This document shows positions 4,721-5,425 of a stretch of DNA of 5,425 nt, piece by piece. The notes under the pieces were generated by a model. The model was not told where the DNA came from. It did no database searches and saw nothing but the letters and a program-made list of their open reading frames with translations. The DNA is from an uncultured Erysipelotrichaceae bacterium. Its GTDB lineage: Bacteria; Bacillota_I; Bacilli_A; Erysipelotrichales; Erysipelotrichaceae. Numbering within the stretch: position 1 is the first letter of the stretch; each line of letters opens with the position of its first letter. The stretch lies in contig CALFEZ010000321.1 of NCBI GenBank assembly GCA_937957895.1, positions 1-5,425 on the forward strand, written 5' to 3'. Position numbers and translations under genes: made by a program.

Positions 4721-5425
4721 ATGGAATTACTGAAAATAAAAGGCCAAAAGAAACTATCCGGAACTGTCAGGATCAGCGGATCCAAAAATGCCACAGTAGC
4801 ATTGATTCCGGCAGCGATCCTTTCAAGCAATGGACCTGTGACGATCATCGGTGTACCCGATATATCGGATGTTGGGTCTTTGTCGACGTTGTTGCAGGAA
4901 CTTGGAGTGGTAGTGACACACAAAGCAGTTGATCACATCATTATCGATCCTACCAACATGGAAAACAAGTTTTTGGAACACCCAGCCGTGACCAAGCTTC
5001 GTGCTTCCTACTATTTTATGGGAGCATTGCTTGGAAAATACAAAGAAGTAAAGATGAAAATGCCCGGAGGATGCTATCTTGGTCCAAGACCGATCGATCT
5101 GCACTTGAAAGGATTTGAGGCTTTGGGAGCATCCGTTGAGTATACACAAGGAAGCTATCATATCAAAGCCGATGAACTGATCGGTGCCAAGATTTTTTTG
5201 GATATCGCATCCGTCGGAGCAACCATCAACATCATGATGGCAGCCGTGCCCGCCAAAGGCAGAACCATCATTGAAAATGCTGCCAAGGAACCGGAGATCA
5301 TCGATGTCGCTACCATGCTCAACCGCATGGGAGCCGAGATTCGCGGTGCCGGAACCAACATCATCACCATTGACGGAGTCGAAAGCTTATCGGGAACTTT
5401 CCATGAGATCATCCCAGCCCGCATC
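4721..5425 (+). CDS. murA: UDP-GlcNAc 1-carboxyvinyltransferase, MurA2/MurZ type (3' truncated)
   Basis: MurA transfers enolpyruvate from PEP to UDP-GlcNAc, the first committed step of peptidoglycan synthesis, in the cytoplasm. 235 codons are present and open to the window edge; the family has about 420-430 residues, so roughly the first 55% is seen. SGSKNATVALIPAAIL (19-34) carries the active-site Lys22 and Asn23. LRASYYFMGALL (93-104) has the substrate-binding Arg94. PGGCYLGPRPIDLH (115-128) holds the PEP-reactive Cys118, so the fosfomycin target cysteine is intact. SVGATINIMMAAV (164-176) and NAAKEPEIIDVA (186-197) resemble the second Firmicutes paralogue (B. subtilis MurAB, S. aureus MurZ) rather than MurAA. 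The position after fba agrees. Near the edge, IIPARI (230-235) has Ala233 where most MurA proteins have Asp in PDRIE. The catalytic Asp of the C-terminal half lies outside the window. Confidence 0.95.
   Translation, partial: MELLKIKGQKKLSGTVRISGSKNATVALIPAAILSSNGPVTIIGVPDISDVGSLSTLLQELGVVVTHKAVDHIIIDPTNMENKFLEHPAVTKLRASYYFMGALLGKYKEVKMKMPGGCYLGPRPIDLHLKGFEALGASVEYTQGSYHIKADELIGAKIFLDIASVGATINIMMAAVPAKGRTIIENAAKEPEIIDVATMLNRMGAEIRGAGTNIITIDGVESLSGTFHEIIPARI

Noticed and set aside
4627..4932. Open frame of 101 codons starting at the fba stop.
   Set aside because: It runs through the fba terminator and the murA promoter and then lies out of frame inside murA; its product has no recognisable features.

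Overview
This is a compact stretch of housekeeping genes, all on the + strand, from a low-to-mid GC Gram-positive bacterium (Bacillota/Firmicutes). GC looks to be in the mid-40s percent by eye. The order is argS - rpoE (RNA polymerase delta subunit) - pyrG - fba (class II aldolase) - murA2. The delta subunit, the rpoE-pyrG adjacency, the strong AAGGAGG-type ribosome binding sites and a MurA of the MurAB/MurZ type all point to Firmicutes. Relative to the Bacillus subtilis order (rpoE-pyrG-spo0F-fbaA-tal-murAB), spo0F and the transaldolase gene are absent. This would fit a non-Bacillus lineage such as Erysipelotrichia or a relative, but the rank cannot be fixed from this window. TGA is used as a stop (rpoE, fba) and Trp is TGG, so the standard code 11 applies.

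Layout. Bases 1-38 hold the probable tail of an upstream gene that overlaps the argS start. argS (35-1681) and rpoE (1693-2037) form one tightly spaced unit. The 90-bp gap 2038-2127 holds a near-consensus extended -10 promoter, a predicted transcript start GGGC, and an intrinsic terminator-like hairpin directly before the pyrG ribosome binding site. This is the hallmark arrangement of CTP-sensing reiterative-transcription attenuation of pyrG. pyrG (2128-3741) and fba (3764-4630) are 22 bp apart, with no terminator and no convincing promoter between them. A GC-rich hairpin with a GCAA tetraloop and a T-run ends this unit at about 4633-4654. murA2 then has its own promoter (-10 TATAAT at 4684-4689) and runs off the right edge after 235 codons.

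Functions. The genes cover arginyl-tRNA charging, tuning of RNA polymerase, CTP synthesis, glycolysis/gluconeogenesis, and the first committed step of peptidoglycan synthesis. They are core genes, not a mobile or defence island, and I see no undescribed multi-gene system. The most interesting elements are the pyrG leader (start site, hairpin, possible sequestration of the ribosome binding site, likely extension of CTP control to fba) and a marked excess of GATC sites that appears to drive context-dependent synonymous codon choice.
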